A DNA stretch of 64,000 nt. Source: Cardiocondyla obscurior. Taxonomy: Eukaryota > Arthropoda > Insecta > Hymenoptera > Formicidae. The DNA lies in contig NC_091888.1 in NCBI RefSeq assembly GCF_019399895.1, positions 3,008,501 through 3,072,500 of the forward strand, written 5' to 3'. Shown in pieces: positions 1 through 10,347 of this stretch (positions within the stretch are counted from its first letter, which is position 1; each line of letters opens with the position of its first letter). Under the pieces are notes generated by a model that saw nothing but the letters and a program-made list of their open reading frames with translations, did not search any database and was not told where the DNA came from. The position numbers and the translations under genes were made by a program.

Positions 1-167
1 ACCGTTTGCCTAAAAAAATTAATTTTTTTTCTCTTTTCCATTTTAATCTTGCCTTTCCTATCCTTTCTCTCTCTCTGATATTCTTTTAACATTTCCTTGC
101 TAAACCGCTCCTTCGATTCTCCATCCACACTTTTGTTTCATTTAACTTACTCTTGTTTTCTAATATG
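1..167. repeat. Pyrimidine-rich low-complexity DNA
   Basis: The + strand is dominated by T and C (runs such as TTTCTCTCTCTCTCTGA) with no reading frame of substance. It appears to be the left part of the pyrimidine-rich tract that resumes after the palindromic element at 168-534. No gene is visible. Confidence 0.6.
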
Positions 168-534
168 CAGGGTGTCCGCAACACAATAGATATAATTTTG
201 AGAATAAGTAGAGTTTGTCGAGACAAATAGGAAAATTATATTGTATATCATTTTGTAAAATTTTCGATTAGTATTAAAAAAAAAATTTTAATGTCTAGCG
301 TAAGAGTAACAAGAAAGTTGCAATGAGTGAGAGCAACAGGCGAATAGCTACGAATGGCGACGTCGCCTATTGCACTCACTCACCCGCAGCTTCCTTGTCT
401 CTCTTATGCTAGACATTTTAATTTCTCTCTTAATAACGTTTGAGAGTTTTACAAAATGGTATAGAATTTTCCTATTTGTTTTGATTAGCCACATTATTTC
501 CAAAATAATTTCTATTGTGTTGCGGACACTTTGT
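168..534. mobile_element. Palindromic MITE, CAGGGTGTCC ends
   Basis: The left end CAGGGTGTCCGCAACACAAT is matched in inverse by ATTGTGTTGCGGACACTTTG at the right end, and the arms pair through most of the element. The apex carries inverted copies of AATGTCTAGC and a stem resembling GACAAGGAAGCTGCG, which also forms the apex of the element at 32518-32869. This is a non-autonomous fold-back element with no protein. The open frames inside it follow from the palindrome and are not genes. The right terminus is degraded (CACTTTG where CACCCTG is expected). The CAGGGTGT end is shared with the mariner-like element at 25339-27393, which suggests mobilisation by a related transposase; that link is inference. 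Confidence 0.8.
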
Positions 535-1354
535 ATTTACTTCCTCTTTGACACTTTCTAATTTCACTAACACCATCTTTCCCTTTTCCATCTTTCCCAC
601 CCTTATTCTTTTTATTTTCTTTATCTTCACCTCTACTTCTATTTCTTTTCATATATTTTCTAACACTCTATCCAGTTTTATCTCGCTCCTCATACTTTTA
701 GCGTTTTAATATTACATTTTTTTCTTCTCCTGTCTCTCTTTCTCTTTTAATATTTTTTCTATATTCACTACTTTTCTCTATACTTCTAATTTTTCCTCTC
801 TTTCATTTTCAACCCTACTAATCTTATCTGATTATTTCTTATCTTTTTTTTAATTCTGTCCATTTTTTTCTTCGTCACTTTCTTTTCTCTTCCTTTCTTT
901 TAAGCATTTCTAGCTACTTTTATTCCCTCTGTTATCATTTTTGAGCTTTTTTATCCCCTAACTTATCTTCTCTTTTATGTCGCTCACTATGCTCAATAAC
1001 TTTGCCTCATCTCTTATGTTTCTTTTGTTCCCATTTGGCGATCCGTCTTTTACATATATTAAACGGATTTATGCCTCATTCTTTCTTATCAAATTTCCGC
1101 TTCTTTTTTTTCTTTCTTGCGTCAGCTTTATTTTTATTCTGTTGTAAAATATTTAAGTAATCAGAAACTCGAGTGTCCAGTCTTAAATAGGTTACATCTT
1201 TTATCAGATTCAAAAAACCGGTGGAATGTTCTTCGCATAGTGTGAGCAAAACGCACGCGACGTGTTATGAGTATGCATGAGTTTTTGTTAAATTGAGATA
1301 GAGTGAGTGCGACTAATTAATTATTGTTAAGAAAGGTAAGTGGTTAGAGAGATT
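535..1354. repeat. Pyrimidine-rich tract, no gene seen
   Basis: About 600 bp continue the T/C-rich strand bias (TTTCTTCTCCTGTCTCTCTT and similar), fading into mixed AT-rich sequence from about 1140. Short open frames here are low-complexity artefacts rich in F, S, L and I. It is the complementary counterpart in composition of the purine-rich tract at 12.9-16.9 kb. Confidence 0.5.
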
Positions 1355-1850
1355 GGCCCACATTCTGAGCTCTGGTTTTATAAAAGTAGTCGTATTCTGA
1401 GCTCACATTTAGAGGCACCTTTAAAAGTGACAGTCACTTTTAGCCTAAATGTGCGCTTTTATCTCGAAAAAGCTATTCTGAACCCACTTTTATAGCACAT
1501 TTATAGGCTTTCGCTAAAAGTGCCGCTAAATGTGGTCTGTAGCACATTTATCGGCACTTTTAGCAAAAATCCAATATGGCGACACCCATGCGATTTGACA
1601 GGTGGACCCATATTGCGACTTAACTAATTAATGGCAACGTTAATCAATTAAATTTGTTCAAAAAAACTATATACGCGAAGTTTTTAGGAGTAAACGAAAC
1701 TCCATGTAGTAAAATTAATCGTATTAAAACAATTAAAAAAAATTTCAATTTTAAAAATACGCGTAAATATAAAGGTGATTAAAGTGCTGTGCGAGTGTAA
1801 TAAAAACTCGGTATTTAGCACGTGTATTATGATACATAACTAAATCAATC

Positions 1851-1992
1851 ATGGAGTTAGCCGAGGCGATTGATAACGTTGCAGAAGTTCGGGAAGTAAA
1901 TGAATTACGTGCTTGCGAACCAAGAGTTTTTCGGGATAGAATAAATCCATTTAAACTTTACAATGAACGAGAATTTCTATGTCGAATGTATC
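1851..1992 (+). pseudogene. Harbinger transposase N-terminal remnant
   Basis: From the ATG at 1851 the frame reads MELAEAID..., then a stretch with FRDRINPFKLYNEREF. This resembles the conserved N-terminal region of HARBI1-like transposases of insect PIF/Harbinger elements, where a phenylalanine-arginine-x-arginine block precedes the DDE_4 nuclease. The frame is lost after roughly 47 codons, where the sequence folds back into an inverted copy of itself (to about 2089). None of the DDE catalytic region is present. It is a broken 5' end, not a functional gene. Recognition is by motif only. Confidence 0.6.
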
Positions 1993-2092
1993 TATGTCGA
2001 AATTTTCGTTTATTGTAAAGTTCAAACGGATTTATTCTATCCCGAAAAACTCTGTATTCGCAATCATGTATTTCATTTACTTCCCGAATAAA
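1885..2092. repeat. Inverted repeat made from transposase 5' end
   Basis: The coding strand around 1889-1975 (TTCGGGAAGTAAATGAATTA ... CGGGATAGAATAAATCC ... ACTTTACAAT) reappears in inverse at 2005-2089, separated by a short loop around ATGTCGAATGTATCTATGTC. The result is a hairpin of about 85-bp arms. It looks like a foldback duplication that arose as the element decayed. Confidence 0.75.
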
Positions 2093-2237
2093 AATTTGGT
2101 TTTAAATAAAAAACATTTTTAAATTTTGAATTAATACTTAAATTTATTTTATTTCCATTATAAATATATACAAAAAAAAACTAAACATAAAATAAATTGA
2201 AAAAATAACATTATAATATATTTTATAATATAAACTT

Positions 2238-2450
2238 TACGCAAGAGGAGAAATCAAAAATTTTAATATTTGTAAAGGATAACGCAACAATTATGAAGGA
2301 TAAAAGTAGCAACGCCAAAACTCTAATTGCGAAAAAACAAAAATAGAAGGAGTTAGGCGAATTAATGACAGCAACATGATCGGCAAGAAGTTGGGAGAAA
2401 ATACGATCTGCCTATCAGTGCTGTAAAGTGGCAGCAAAAATACATAATTA
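2238..2450 (+). pseudogene. Broken second copy of Myb/SANT-like exon
   Basis: Read on the + strand, this segment is closely similar to the coding strand of the - strand Myb/SANT-like gene at 3124-3504, in opposite orientation (shared blocks AATTTTTGATTTC..., CAACGCCAAAACT and GAAGTTGGGAG). In-frame stops (for example TAG in AAAAATAGAAGG) and other changes prevent translation. It is a decayed inverted duplicate inside the Harbinger element. Confidence 0.65.
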
Positions 2451-2576
2451 AAATTTTAAAGGGGAAGCACGAAAGAAAGTTGACCATGAAGCATTAGATT
2501 TGTTATGTACATGCTATATAAATTTTGAAACCTAGATATTTGCTTTGAAATTTTTTAATTCTTAACATTAATTCTT

Positions 2577-2846
2577 TTATTTGAAGTTTATGTAATTCTT
2601 TTTTTTGTTTTTTTTTTCAGCCAAAAGTAATTCTATCTTTGCTTCGTGTTCAATTTTCATGTACTCCATGGCCGTATCGTGCTTCTCCTTCTGGAGTCCG
2701 AACAATGCCTTTTCGTACGCAGTCATCTCTTTCTTCTTTTTCTTGGCAGCCGGTAAGTTAAGAGCCAACGAGGACGGTGTTGTTATCCTCGTTGGTGTCT
2801 CCTCCGGGATGGTGGTGGAGGGACCCGGCTGCTCTTCAGTTACCAA
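2577..2846 (-). CDS. C-terminal exon of Myb/SANT-like transposon protein
   Basis: This 89-codon open stretch begins in a proline/threonine-rich linker (EEQPGPSTTIPEETPT), passes a basic KKKKK block and ends in a charged, probably coiled-coil helix (EKALFGLQKEKHDTAMEYM). Such a tail is typical of the zeste-like Myb/SANT proteins that accompany Harbinger transposases. It probably forms the last exon of the gene whose DNA-binding part lies at 3124-3504. I could not settle the joining exon: a candidate at about 2985-3048 reads SGQTITEEFRDEELILDP, but its phase does not join cleanly. The methionine at 2846 need not be a start. Confidence 0.45.
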   Translation of the reverse strand: MVTEEQPGPSTTIPEETPTRITTPSSLALNLPAAKKKKKEMTAYEKALFGLQKEKHDTAMEYMKIEHEAKIELLLAEKKNKKKNYINFK

Positions 2847-3123
2847 TGTCGATGACTGCGTACTGTTGAGCGTCTCCAGAAGGATGAAAGATGTGAAACA
2901 AGTAATATAATAATAAAATAATAAAAACTTTTATTTACAGTAATAAAATTATAAAATTTATCTTTAATTGTATTTTACCCAGTAGCAGGGTCCAATATTA
3001 ATTCCTCATCTCGAAACTCTTCGGTAATAGTTTGACCGCTGCTTCTTTGTAACAAATATTATCATATTATTAGTGCAATATATATTTATATATCATATTT
3101 TATTATTTTTTTATAAAACTTAC

Positions 3124-3504
3124 TTGGCCATCACTGTCGTGGATATTTTTATCCATTTCAAAGTCCTCAGGACAGATATCGCAGAGGACGTAATCTGTCT
3201 CTGAGGGCGTTGCAACGGATGGTCCACCGCCAGTGCCCTTTAAGTGCTTTTTGTAAGCACTTATTGATTTTTTTGCTGCCGTTTTCCAACGCCGATAGGC
3301 AGATCGTATTTCCTCCCAACTTTTTGCCGATCCTGTTGCTGTCATTAATTCCGCCAACTCCTTCCATTTTTGTTTTTTCGCAATTTGAGTTTTGGCGTTG
3401 CTACTTTTATCCTCTATAATTGTTGCGTTATCTTTTACAAATATTAAAATTTTTGATTTCTTCTCTTGCGTAAACTTTTCTCTTTTTTTTGGTTTATTAG
3501 CCAT
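3124..3504 (-). CDS. Myb/SANT-like DNA-binding protein, first coding exon
   Basis: The exon starts at the ATG of MANKPKKREKFTQEKKSKIL and runs 127 codons to a good splice donor (GTAAGT at 3123-3118). The upstream in-frame Met is less likely because TTTCAG, a splice-acceptor-like string, directly precedes ATGGCTAAT. Residues from about 10 to 80 look like a Myb/SANT trihelix, with spaced aromatic residues (F in FTQEKK, W in KQKWKELAE, W in KSWEEI, then YRRWK). The product would bind the element's termini and help bring the transposase to DNA; this is known for Harbinger accessory proteins and inferred here. The tail SETDYVLCDICPEDFEMD is acidic. With its transposase partner lost, the gene is probably relic. 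Confidence 0.6.
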
Positions 3505-4216
3505 CTGAAACATAAAATACGTTTTAATTACATATTATTTTTTCAGATTTTTATCTTTTTTAATCGTTTAAGTGCTGAAATAATTATAAAAATAAAATTG
3601 TACAAAGCGGATAAATTAGACACCGCGTACATTTATGTAAAGCCTTATTTATTTCGTTCGTTCGATCGGCGATCTACGTGACCAACACGTGATGTTTTTT
3701 TTTTAATACGTTTAATACTCGCGTACTCGGAAAGACGACGAGTCGTGTAAAAAAAACTTTCAAAAAACAGTCAGACAACACGGTACATCGAGCGCGTGAT
3801 TCCGCGGAAAATAACTTGTAATAAAAAAAGATTGTAATACTATTTTACAATATCGCGATGTACATTATTATAAACATTATTAACAATATTCGATATAAAA
3901 TATTAAAACTGTTAGCGATCAGTTATAGCACTTAAACGATTATTATATTTCTTTCATTTACACATACTTACTTTGCTCTTAGCCTTGCTTCGTATTTTCA
4001 GCAACAACAGAACACAACAATACACAGTTTGCGGCATTGAACGCGAAATAATTAAGATAGATAACATGGTACACATAAATGTACCTCTATCTTAAAGGCG
4101 CCTCTAAATGTGTGCTTAGAATACGGGCGACTTTAGCAGCGCGCCTCTAAAATTGGTCACACTTTTAGAGGCGCTTTTATAAAGGCGCCTCTAAAAGTGA
4201 GCTCAGAATGTGGGCC

Positions 4217-4907
4217 ATTATATTAATCTATTCAAGCGTGTTCGAAAAGGAAACTCGAACAATTGAGCACGAAGCTCGACACGTCTCGCGATCAAAGTTG
4301 TACAATAAGTTGAACAAAGACATCTGTTACGGATGATTTAATCAGAGTTTTGAGTAGGATTATTAGTGAGACAATGATACTTTGCGATAATAATCTAGAG
4401 ACGCACAAAGAAAACGTACATGCGGCACTACCAAACAGTGTGTACAGAGTGATAAGCAGGAGACTGGGACATGCCAAAATCGCATTTTTTAAATCGAAGG
4501 CGAGAATCAAATGCGAGATAATCGATACAATTATTAGACGTAAAGTAGTGCCTTGCGGAGAATCCTTATTTAATTAAGTCTATTTAATTATTTAATTAAT
4601 TAAATAATTTCAACAACTGTCTATAATCACCTTTCACCTCCCAGTGTTCCTTCTTTTTTTAAATTATTTTTTACTCCGTTTTTGCCCGTCCGGTTTCTTT
4701 TTTATTTGTTTTCCTTTCCTCTAACAGCCTTTGCATATATCTAAGGTATCGAATTTAAATATTGTTACGCCGCGAAGGTGTTAACGTGACCGTACACAGA
4801 TCGTGCGTATTGAAAAGGAGATCTTAAGCTTTTCAATGAAGGAAGGTGACATGAGGACCGAGTAATCGCGCACGTGATCCGAAGAAATGAGATTCGCACT
4901 GAGTACA
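4217..4907. other. No recognised gene; one short unidentified frame
   Basis: AT-rich single-copy-like sequence follows the Harbinger element. A 75-codon frame at 4350-4577 (+), starting MSRIISETMILCDN, has no family I recognise and lacks flanking splice or promoter signals I would trust. The TTAATTATTTAATTAATTAA block near 4580 is a short AT palindrome. Confidence 0.4.
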
Positions 4908-6834
4908 CTAACAAGTGAACATACGGAAGTGTCACTCTCCGATCATTATGAAATTTGGATATGTTAAAGTACATGAAAAACTAAGGGACACGTATTTTTT
5001 TTATTTGCGGTAATATATATTTTGGGGGTAAAACAACCCCCCAAAAATAGAGGGGTAAAATGGAAAAATTGCGATATTATTGAGATCAGTGAAGTGATTT
5101 AAATAACTTTTGGTATAAAAGTATTTTTTGATAGAAAACAACAATTGTCCTAGTTGTGTTGAATGGGAACAGAAAATTAGGGGGTAAACTACCCCTAAAC
5201 TGACCTTCTTGTTGTAAAAATCTTGCGCGTATCCTGCAATGTGTGTGCAGTAATAAGATGTGCTTGGTGCAAACAATTTTTGTGCATAAAGCACTTTTTT
5301 AATAATTACCATGTATGCAATTGAAACGACCTCGTTGTCCGGTTAACCGAATATCAATTCTTAGCGAGCTATGCCCTGTGTGCTCGTCGGGATTTCGGGA
5401 TTCGATTAGAGGAGGTCCGGTTATACAGCGAGACTGGTATTTGATAACAAAATAGACGTTTATTGACGATCAAACAAATACGAAATAAATAAGATGTATA
5501 AATGTATATAGCGCAAATCGGATACGCGAATAGTTAAAGTGCAAGATTTAACAATACGGTAACGGCGTGATTGCAATAACGAGCGTTTAATCGTGCACGT
5601 GAGTTGAGGCGGTCACGTGCGATCGACGCAAGCAATACATGAAAACGTGGAATCACAATGTAATCGTCGGTGACGCGATTTTGAGTTAAAGGCCGCGACG
5701 GTTAGTTTGAATAACACGCAAATAATAATATTGACGATCGCGGCGTATTGTATCGGATCGCAAAACCAGGGATAAATGCACCTGCTCAGTGTCGCGTAAC
5801 CGAGATCCCTCGACTGAAACGGAGATCACTCCACTCCGTGGTCGTCGACGGTGCGAAAGCATTCTGTAGTTTTTGAATAGCAGAGGCCGGTGGCCGAGGT
5901 ACGAGAGTTCTCGGAGGAGACGGAGTTTACTCCACCCCTCGAGCTGGCCGTGCCGGCGGTTCTGAAATTCGGAGTTCTGATCAGATTGAGCCCCAGGATC
6001 TCCTGGTTGAGACAGAGTGCTCTCTACCCCAGTGTCGGCTCGAGGATCGGTTCGGGAGATGCTGCTTTGAAACGAGCGGATTAAGAACGGTCCCGCTGAG
6101 CTCCGGTATTGCCTTTTTATACTTAAAAAGCGATGACACCGGGTTTCCGAGGCTCAGCGGAGATAGTGACGATCCTGACGTGGCGCTGAGGTCCTAGTTG
6201 CGGCACGGTCGGGAAACGACGAGTCTCGGCGTCGTTAGCGCGTTCGGCGGCGCTCGGAAGGATTTGGCTAAGCCCGCGCGTAGACTTAGCCGCGGAACGG
6301 TGGTCGGTATCCCGCCGTTATATTTCGCGTTTGATAAATAATTTGAAAATGTTTGGAGCGCGCCGCGCCCCAGGTCCCCGCCGGACGGTCTTACGTCCAG
6401 CGTCCGGCTGATGGTGTGACCGGTGCATTGCCGGGTACACCGTTACACAGTACATTAAAAAAAATGACTTAATTGTCAATTAATTTGTCAAATTTTACTT
6501 TGATCAGATAAAAACTGATTTTTGCAACAAGAAGAAGGTTAGTTAGGGGCAGTTTACTCTCTAATTTTTACTTCCAATTTCAACACACCTAGAACAATTG
6601 TTGTCTTTTACCAAAAGATCCTTTTATACCAAAAATCATTTAAATCGCTTTACTGATCTCAAAGGTATCGCAATTTTTCCATTTTACCCCTCTATCTTTG
6701 AGGGGTCATTTTACCTTCAAAATATGAGTTACCGTAGATAAAAAAAAATACGTGTCCCATAGTTTTTCATGTACTATAACATATCCAAATTTCATAAAGA
6801 TCGGAGAGTGACACTTTCATAGCTTTACTTGTAA
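4908..6834. mobile_element. Fold-back element split by a solo LTR
   Basis: The left arm (about 4908-5317) and right arm (about 6452-6834) are diverged inverted copies of each other. For example GTGTCACTCTCCGATC and GAAATTTGGATATG on the left return inverted on the right as GATCGGAGAGTGACAC and CATATCCAAATTTC. The arms also share GGGGTAAAAT-type blocks. Without the LTR at 5322-6447 the arms would nearly meet, giving a roughly 800-bp palindrome of MITE or foldback type. No protein is encoded. Outer ends are set by loss of similarity, so they are approximate. Confidence 0.7.
5322..6447 (-). mobile_element. Solo LTR of a retrotransposon
   Basis: On the - strand the segment begins TGTAACGGTGTACCC and ends GTCGTTTCA, which are standard TG...CA LTR ends. 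The flanks are CAGT on one side and CAAT on the other, a 4-bp target duplication with one mismatch. A TATA-like box (GTATAAAAAGGC on the - strand, near 6110-6122) sits about 330 bp in, and an AATAAA signal occurs near 5462 in the same direction, so promoter and polyadenylation regions are in the right order. GC content is well above the flanks. No internal region or second LTR is adjacent, hence solo. The superfamily is uncertain; gypsy-like is likely from the TGTAACGG start and 4-bp duplication. Confidence 0.65.
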
Positions 6835-6899
6835 GATGAATGATTACAGTCTAAAATGAATATTTACTTGATTGTCTGTTCGCTTCAATAATGATGTTT

Positions 6900-8345
6900 T
6901 ACTACCGCGTATAATTATATATTTTTAAAAAACACAACAAAAAAGAGAACAAAACTGAAAAACCAACAACCTTTACAAAAAAGGAGAAAAAACGCAAAAA
7001 GAGGCAATAAAAGAAGAAAAGAATAGCTCAACTTCAAAGAATAAAAAGACAAAGTCAAAAAAAAAAGGAAATAATTATTAGTGAAAAAAGCGTTAAGAGA
7101 GTTGAAAAAAATACCTAAAAAATATACTCAAAAATTTAAAAAAACGCCAAAAATAGAAAAGACAAAAAAAATAAAATAAAAAACCAAAAAAGATAAAAAA
7201 ATAAAAAAAAACTTTAAAAAGAAAAGAAAAAAAGAGAATTAACGTTGCGTTTTTTTTTATTTTTGTTTCTGTGTCGACATTATGAATTTTGCAGTCAATT
7301 TTTTCTTTTTATTCCTAAGTTTACTTTTTTTGTATTTTAATCTACCTTTTTTGGTTTTTTTTTCATTTTTTTATCTTTTCTATTTTTGGCGTTTTTAAAA
7401 ATTTTTTGGTTTATTTTTTAGGTTTTTTTTTGACTTTTTTACTTGGCGCTTTTTTATTGATATTATTGTTTTCTTTGAGATTTTTTCTTTTTATTCTTTA
7501 AAGTTGAGCAATTTTTTTTTTTGTATAAAAATGAGTATAATGAGTGAGCTGAATAAATGAGAATTGAATTTAGAATTGAGTTAAACTAGCCACGAGCATA
7601 GCAACGCGGTCGTTGCCGGTTTTCTTATCGTTGAGAGGGCGGGTGTAAGTCCTTCGCTATCGAACAAGTCACGTAAAGACGGAGTGATTTTCACGTGGCC
7701 GAGATAAAAGAAATTCGCAGTATGAGTTCACTGATGAGTTTCACGATACTTTATGAGTTCAGACTATTGATTGTTCGATCCGCGATTGCAATGAGATGAT
7801 ACTCCACGTATAATTGTATTAATTACTAGGGGTCACTAGGCTGCGAAGGCTGACGACTAAATGAGCACGAGGTTCAACACGCCTCGTGCTGCCTGATGAT
7901 TTCTTCCAGATGATTCCGTCGATGAGTTTTTCTGAGTTGCACACGGCGATGACGATTTTGCTGAGACAATGCAAATGAGTCAAACTAATAAGACAAAATT
8001 AATGAGAAAAGCACACTGCACTCTTGTTGCACACGAGATAAACTCTGTACCGTGAATGAATAAGGGACACTCTAGCCGGCAACGCCTTCGAGAATCGGAG
8101 GCGATAATCGAACGACGGATCGATATCGATCCGAGGCGATCGGCCACGAGGTGCTGCCCCGCGGCGGTAGCATAATTAACAATGATGTAATCTTTTAACA
8201 TTCCTTTATTGCCTTTTTTTGCGTTTTTCCTCTTTTTTGTAGGGGTTGTTGGTTTTTAAGTTTTTTTCTATTTTTTTGTTGTTTTTTTTTTTAAAGTTCG
8301 GACATTTAACGCTTTTTTTTCATTTTTTTTTAAAGTTAGTTTTTT
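6900..8345. repeat. A-rich/T-rich inverted repeat with embedded insert
   Basis: An A-rich block (6931-7240, with AACCAACAACC, AAACGCAAAAAGAGGCAATA and GCTCAACTTCAAAGAATAAA) is mirrored by T-rich sequence at 7255-7525 (TTTATTCTTTAAAGTTGAGC) and again at 8205-8340 (TTGCCTTTTTTTGCG, GGGTTGTTGGTTTTTAAG). The 7545-8185 stretch interrupts the right-hand part. No protein is encoded. The structure looks like a large, very AT-rich fold-back element whose right arm was split. Confidence 0.55.
7545..8185 (+). repeat. Direct repeat A, ending CCACGAGGTGCTGCCCCG
   Basis: This moderately GC-rich block shares many collinear stretches with 11280-11680 in the same orientation: GAGTTGCACAC, GATAAACTCTGTAC, AGAATCGGAGGCG and the ending CCACGAGGTGCTGCCCCG. 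It is rich in short GATGAG/ATGAGT motifs. The two copies lie about 3.5 kb apart and bracket the gag-like remnant, so they could be old LTRs, but I found no clear TG...CA ends, so independent copies of one repeat remain possible. Confidence 0.5.
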
Positions 8346-8388
8346 CAAAATATCACTTTTTTTTAGAAACCTAGTTGTTATCTGTCAA

Positions 8389-8475
8389 AATTTTGAAATC
8401 TCTTTAATGGTTAAATTGTTTTTTTTTTAACCTGGTTTATTTGAAAGATTGGGTACGATTTTATTTATAAAAATC
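8389..8475. repeat. Left arm of an inverted pair with 11116-11215
   Basis: The block from TTTTGAAATCTCTTTAATGG through GAAAGATTGGGTACGATTTT matches, in inverse, the sequence at 11116-11215 (AAAATCGAACCCAATCTTTC ... CCATTAAAGAAAT). The pair delimits a segment of about 2.8 kb that includes the gag-like remnant. It may be the termini of an inserted element. Confidence 0.6.
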
Positions 8476-9230
8476 CCTTTGTTTTCTTACGTCGGAAGCC
8501 GATTCCTTGAGTAATCGCTTCCTTAATGAACACTACTTTAATAAAACTTTGACCAAAACTAAGGTCCACGAACACTGAGATAATACACTATAGCAAACGG
8601 AGGCGTCACCAATCAAAATTATTAAAAGGGAATCTGGGGGAAAAAATTTTTTCCCATACTCTATGAGATAACCCGTCCAGTATCCGGAAGTGGACAGCTC
8701 ATTTCGGCTAATAATTCGGTCGTAAAACTTAAATTGGTCTTAGTGTATTTATCGCCTTGAGCAGCATGCTTTTGACTAATCAGTCGAAAGTCGTAAAACG
8801 AGACAAAGGCTCCCGCAACCGCTGATACTTAGAAAAATCCCCCTGCATTGCAAGGGTATGGACACTGTGACCTCCTTTTTCGGTTTTATTACCCTAGATA
8901 AAGAATACAGAAACCTTGTCTCTACCATAAGAAATATTAAGATGAAGACATACGATGGATCTGTCTAAAACTAAAACGTATAGAGGTGCCGAAACAAACA
9001 GGCGTTCCGCAACGATCACCAGGGGAAATAATATATATATAAAAAATTGTGCCCAGCAACAGCTAAGGAACGTCAAGACGACTGGTGTCGTAAAAATTCC
9101 GAACAATGAATCAGAATTAAAACAGAATGCGGAAATCAGAGGATGAGACAATACTCCCTCCCTTTGATTTTTTCGGCTATATAAGCCTCGCGCTTTTTGG
9201 GCGAAAACACTACCGAATTTAGAATCACAA
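8476..9230. other. Non-coding stretch ahead of a TATA box
   Basis: Mixed-composition sequence with short self-complementary strings (AAAAAATTTTTT near 8642; GTCCAGTATCCGGAAGTGGAC near 8678). A 63-codon frame at 8955-9146 (+) is basic and asparagine/arginine-rich, but nothing in it identifies a family. At 9176-9187 the string CGGCTATATAAGCC resembles a TATA box and the similar TATATAAG site in the LTR at 22057-23015, so this may be the promoter of the gag-like remnant downstream. Confidence 0.35.
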
Positions 9231-9236
9231 TACTAA

Positions 9237-10347
9237 GGTCGTGACTCTGCTCGATTTCCTCGTGAACAAACAAGTAGAAGGAAGAAATCTCATAGAAGAT
9301 TTCCATGCAACATTTGTGGATCAGAGACTCAACGCCTTCACCAACTTACTTGAATAAAAAATACGAAACCATTATTCAGCTTACCCCCCTCACCCCTGAG
9401 GAAGCTGCAACAAAAACCGCCAGACTCCAAGCCACCATCAACAGATGTGAGTTAGAACATAAATCTTAAAGAAAGGAAAGACATCACAACATTTAATAAA
9501 ACTTCCCTGAAAATTATAGTGTCATATCTCATGAATTTAACGCGTCAACAGCCAACTGAAAATTTGCGACCTGTTCCATCTAGATCATCAACACATCTTA
9601 ATTTATCTAATTTGACTCCTTCGCGCTTATTAACGAATACAATTACTTACACTACACCAGATATCACTCAAACGGCACCACGCTGTGAATCCATTCCTAC
9701 GGCCTCTCAATCTAATGACAAAGGCTTAATCTATCCCCCATTCGAAATTGATTTGCATCTTTTCCTTTCTAATTCTCAACCTCCTTCAAAATCTGGAAAC
9801 TATTATCCGTTTACAGATTTATATTTTCTTACTTTAATATCCCGTCAACCTACCGTTATTTCTCACTCCGAAGAAAACTTCTCTACCTACGTTCCCGATA
9901 ACAATCCACCGAGTTCCCGTTTTTGTGAAACAGAAAATTATCAATATCCCGCTAACCGAAAAACCCCAGTATGTTGCAATTGTGAATCTCAATTACTACG
10001 CTGTGCCTCATATGTGTGGTTATCAAAGCGGAAGGAATCCCGAATTTCGTACATCGCTTCCTTGCTTGTCATGTTCATTTTCAATCGAACAGCCTGAAAG
10101 AAATTGTTTTTGGACAGGCTTTTATCATATTCATTATAACAACAGAGCAGAGATAAGCAATTGTCCCTTCGGGTCAACCCATCCTCCATCCTTTTTTCCT
10201 AGAACCTCTCATTATTCCCATTTTCCCCCGCTCTGCCGACACTTTGCACGCACACTGCCATTCACACATCCATCAAGAAAACCATATGTAAAGTTACTCA
10301 TACCGAAAAATTGTACACCCGCGAACATTCATAAACATCTACAATAA
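9237..10347 (+). pseudogene. Degenerate gag-like coding remnant
   Basis: Several frames on the + strand read as if they belong to one decayed gene. From 9237 the frame gives VVTLLDFLVNKQVEGRNLIE until a stop near 9354. Another frame gives LTPLTPEEAATKTARLQATI near 9385-9440. The longest frame (9519-10097) is serine/proline/threonine-rich and ends around a cysteine cluster (VCCNCESQ), after which reading continues in a different frame to 10347. A cysteine cluster after a low-complexity linker resembles the zinc-knuckle end of retrotransposon Gag, but the full C-x2-C-x4-H-x4-C pattern is absent. The call rests on layout more than on clear homology; no polymerase region follows. Confidence 0.3.

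Larger units (their letters stand above)
1355..4216. mobile_element. PIF/Harbinger-type transposon, decayed
   Basis: The left end GGCCCACATTCTGAGCTC at 1355 is repeated exactly in inverse at the right end, which finishes at 4216. Both sides are flanked by ATT (1352-1354 and 4217-4219), a 3-bp target duplication as expected for PIF/Harbinger elements. Subterminal regions hold many inverted copies of short motifs such as CTCTAAAAGTG and GGCGCC. Inside are the first codons of a HARBI1-like transposase on the + strand (1851) and a Myb/SANT-like gene on the - strand, which is the usual two-gene set of this superfamily. The catalytic body of the transposase is missing, so the element cannot be autonomous. 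A second, broken Myb/SANT copy at 2238-2450 in opposite orientation shows internal rearrangement. Confidence 0.8.

Noticed and set aside
5890..6084. 64-codon frame MAEVREFSEETEFTPPLELA
   Set aside because: It lies wholly inside the solo LTR, on the strand opposite to the LTR's promoter and polyadenylation signals, and is open because of GC content.
7731..7960. CTGATGAG strings suggesting a hammerhead ribozyme
   Set aside because: CTGATGA occurs near 7738 and 7890, but no GAAA at the right distance and no paired stems I and III could be found; the block is simply rich in GATGAG motifs.
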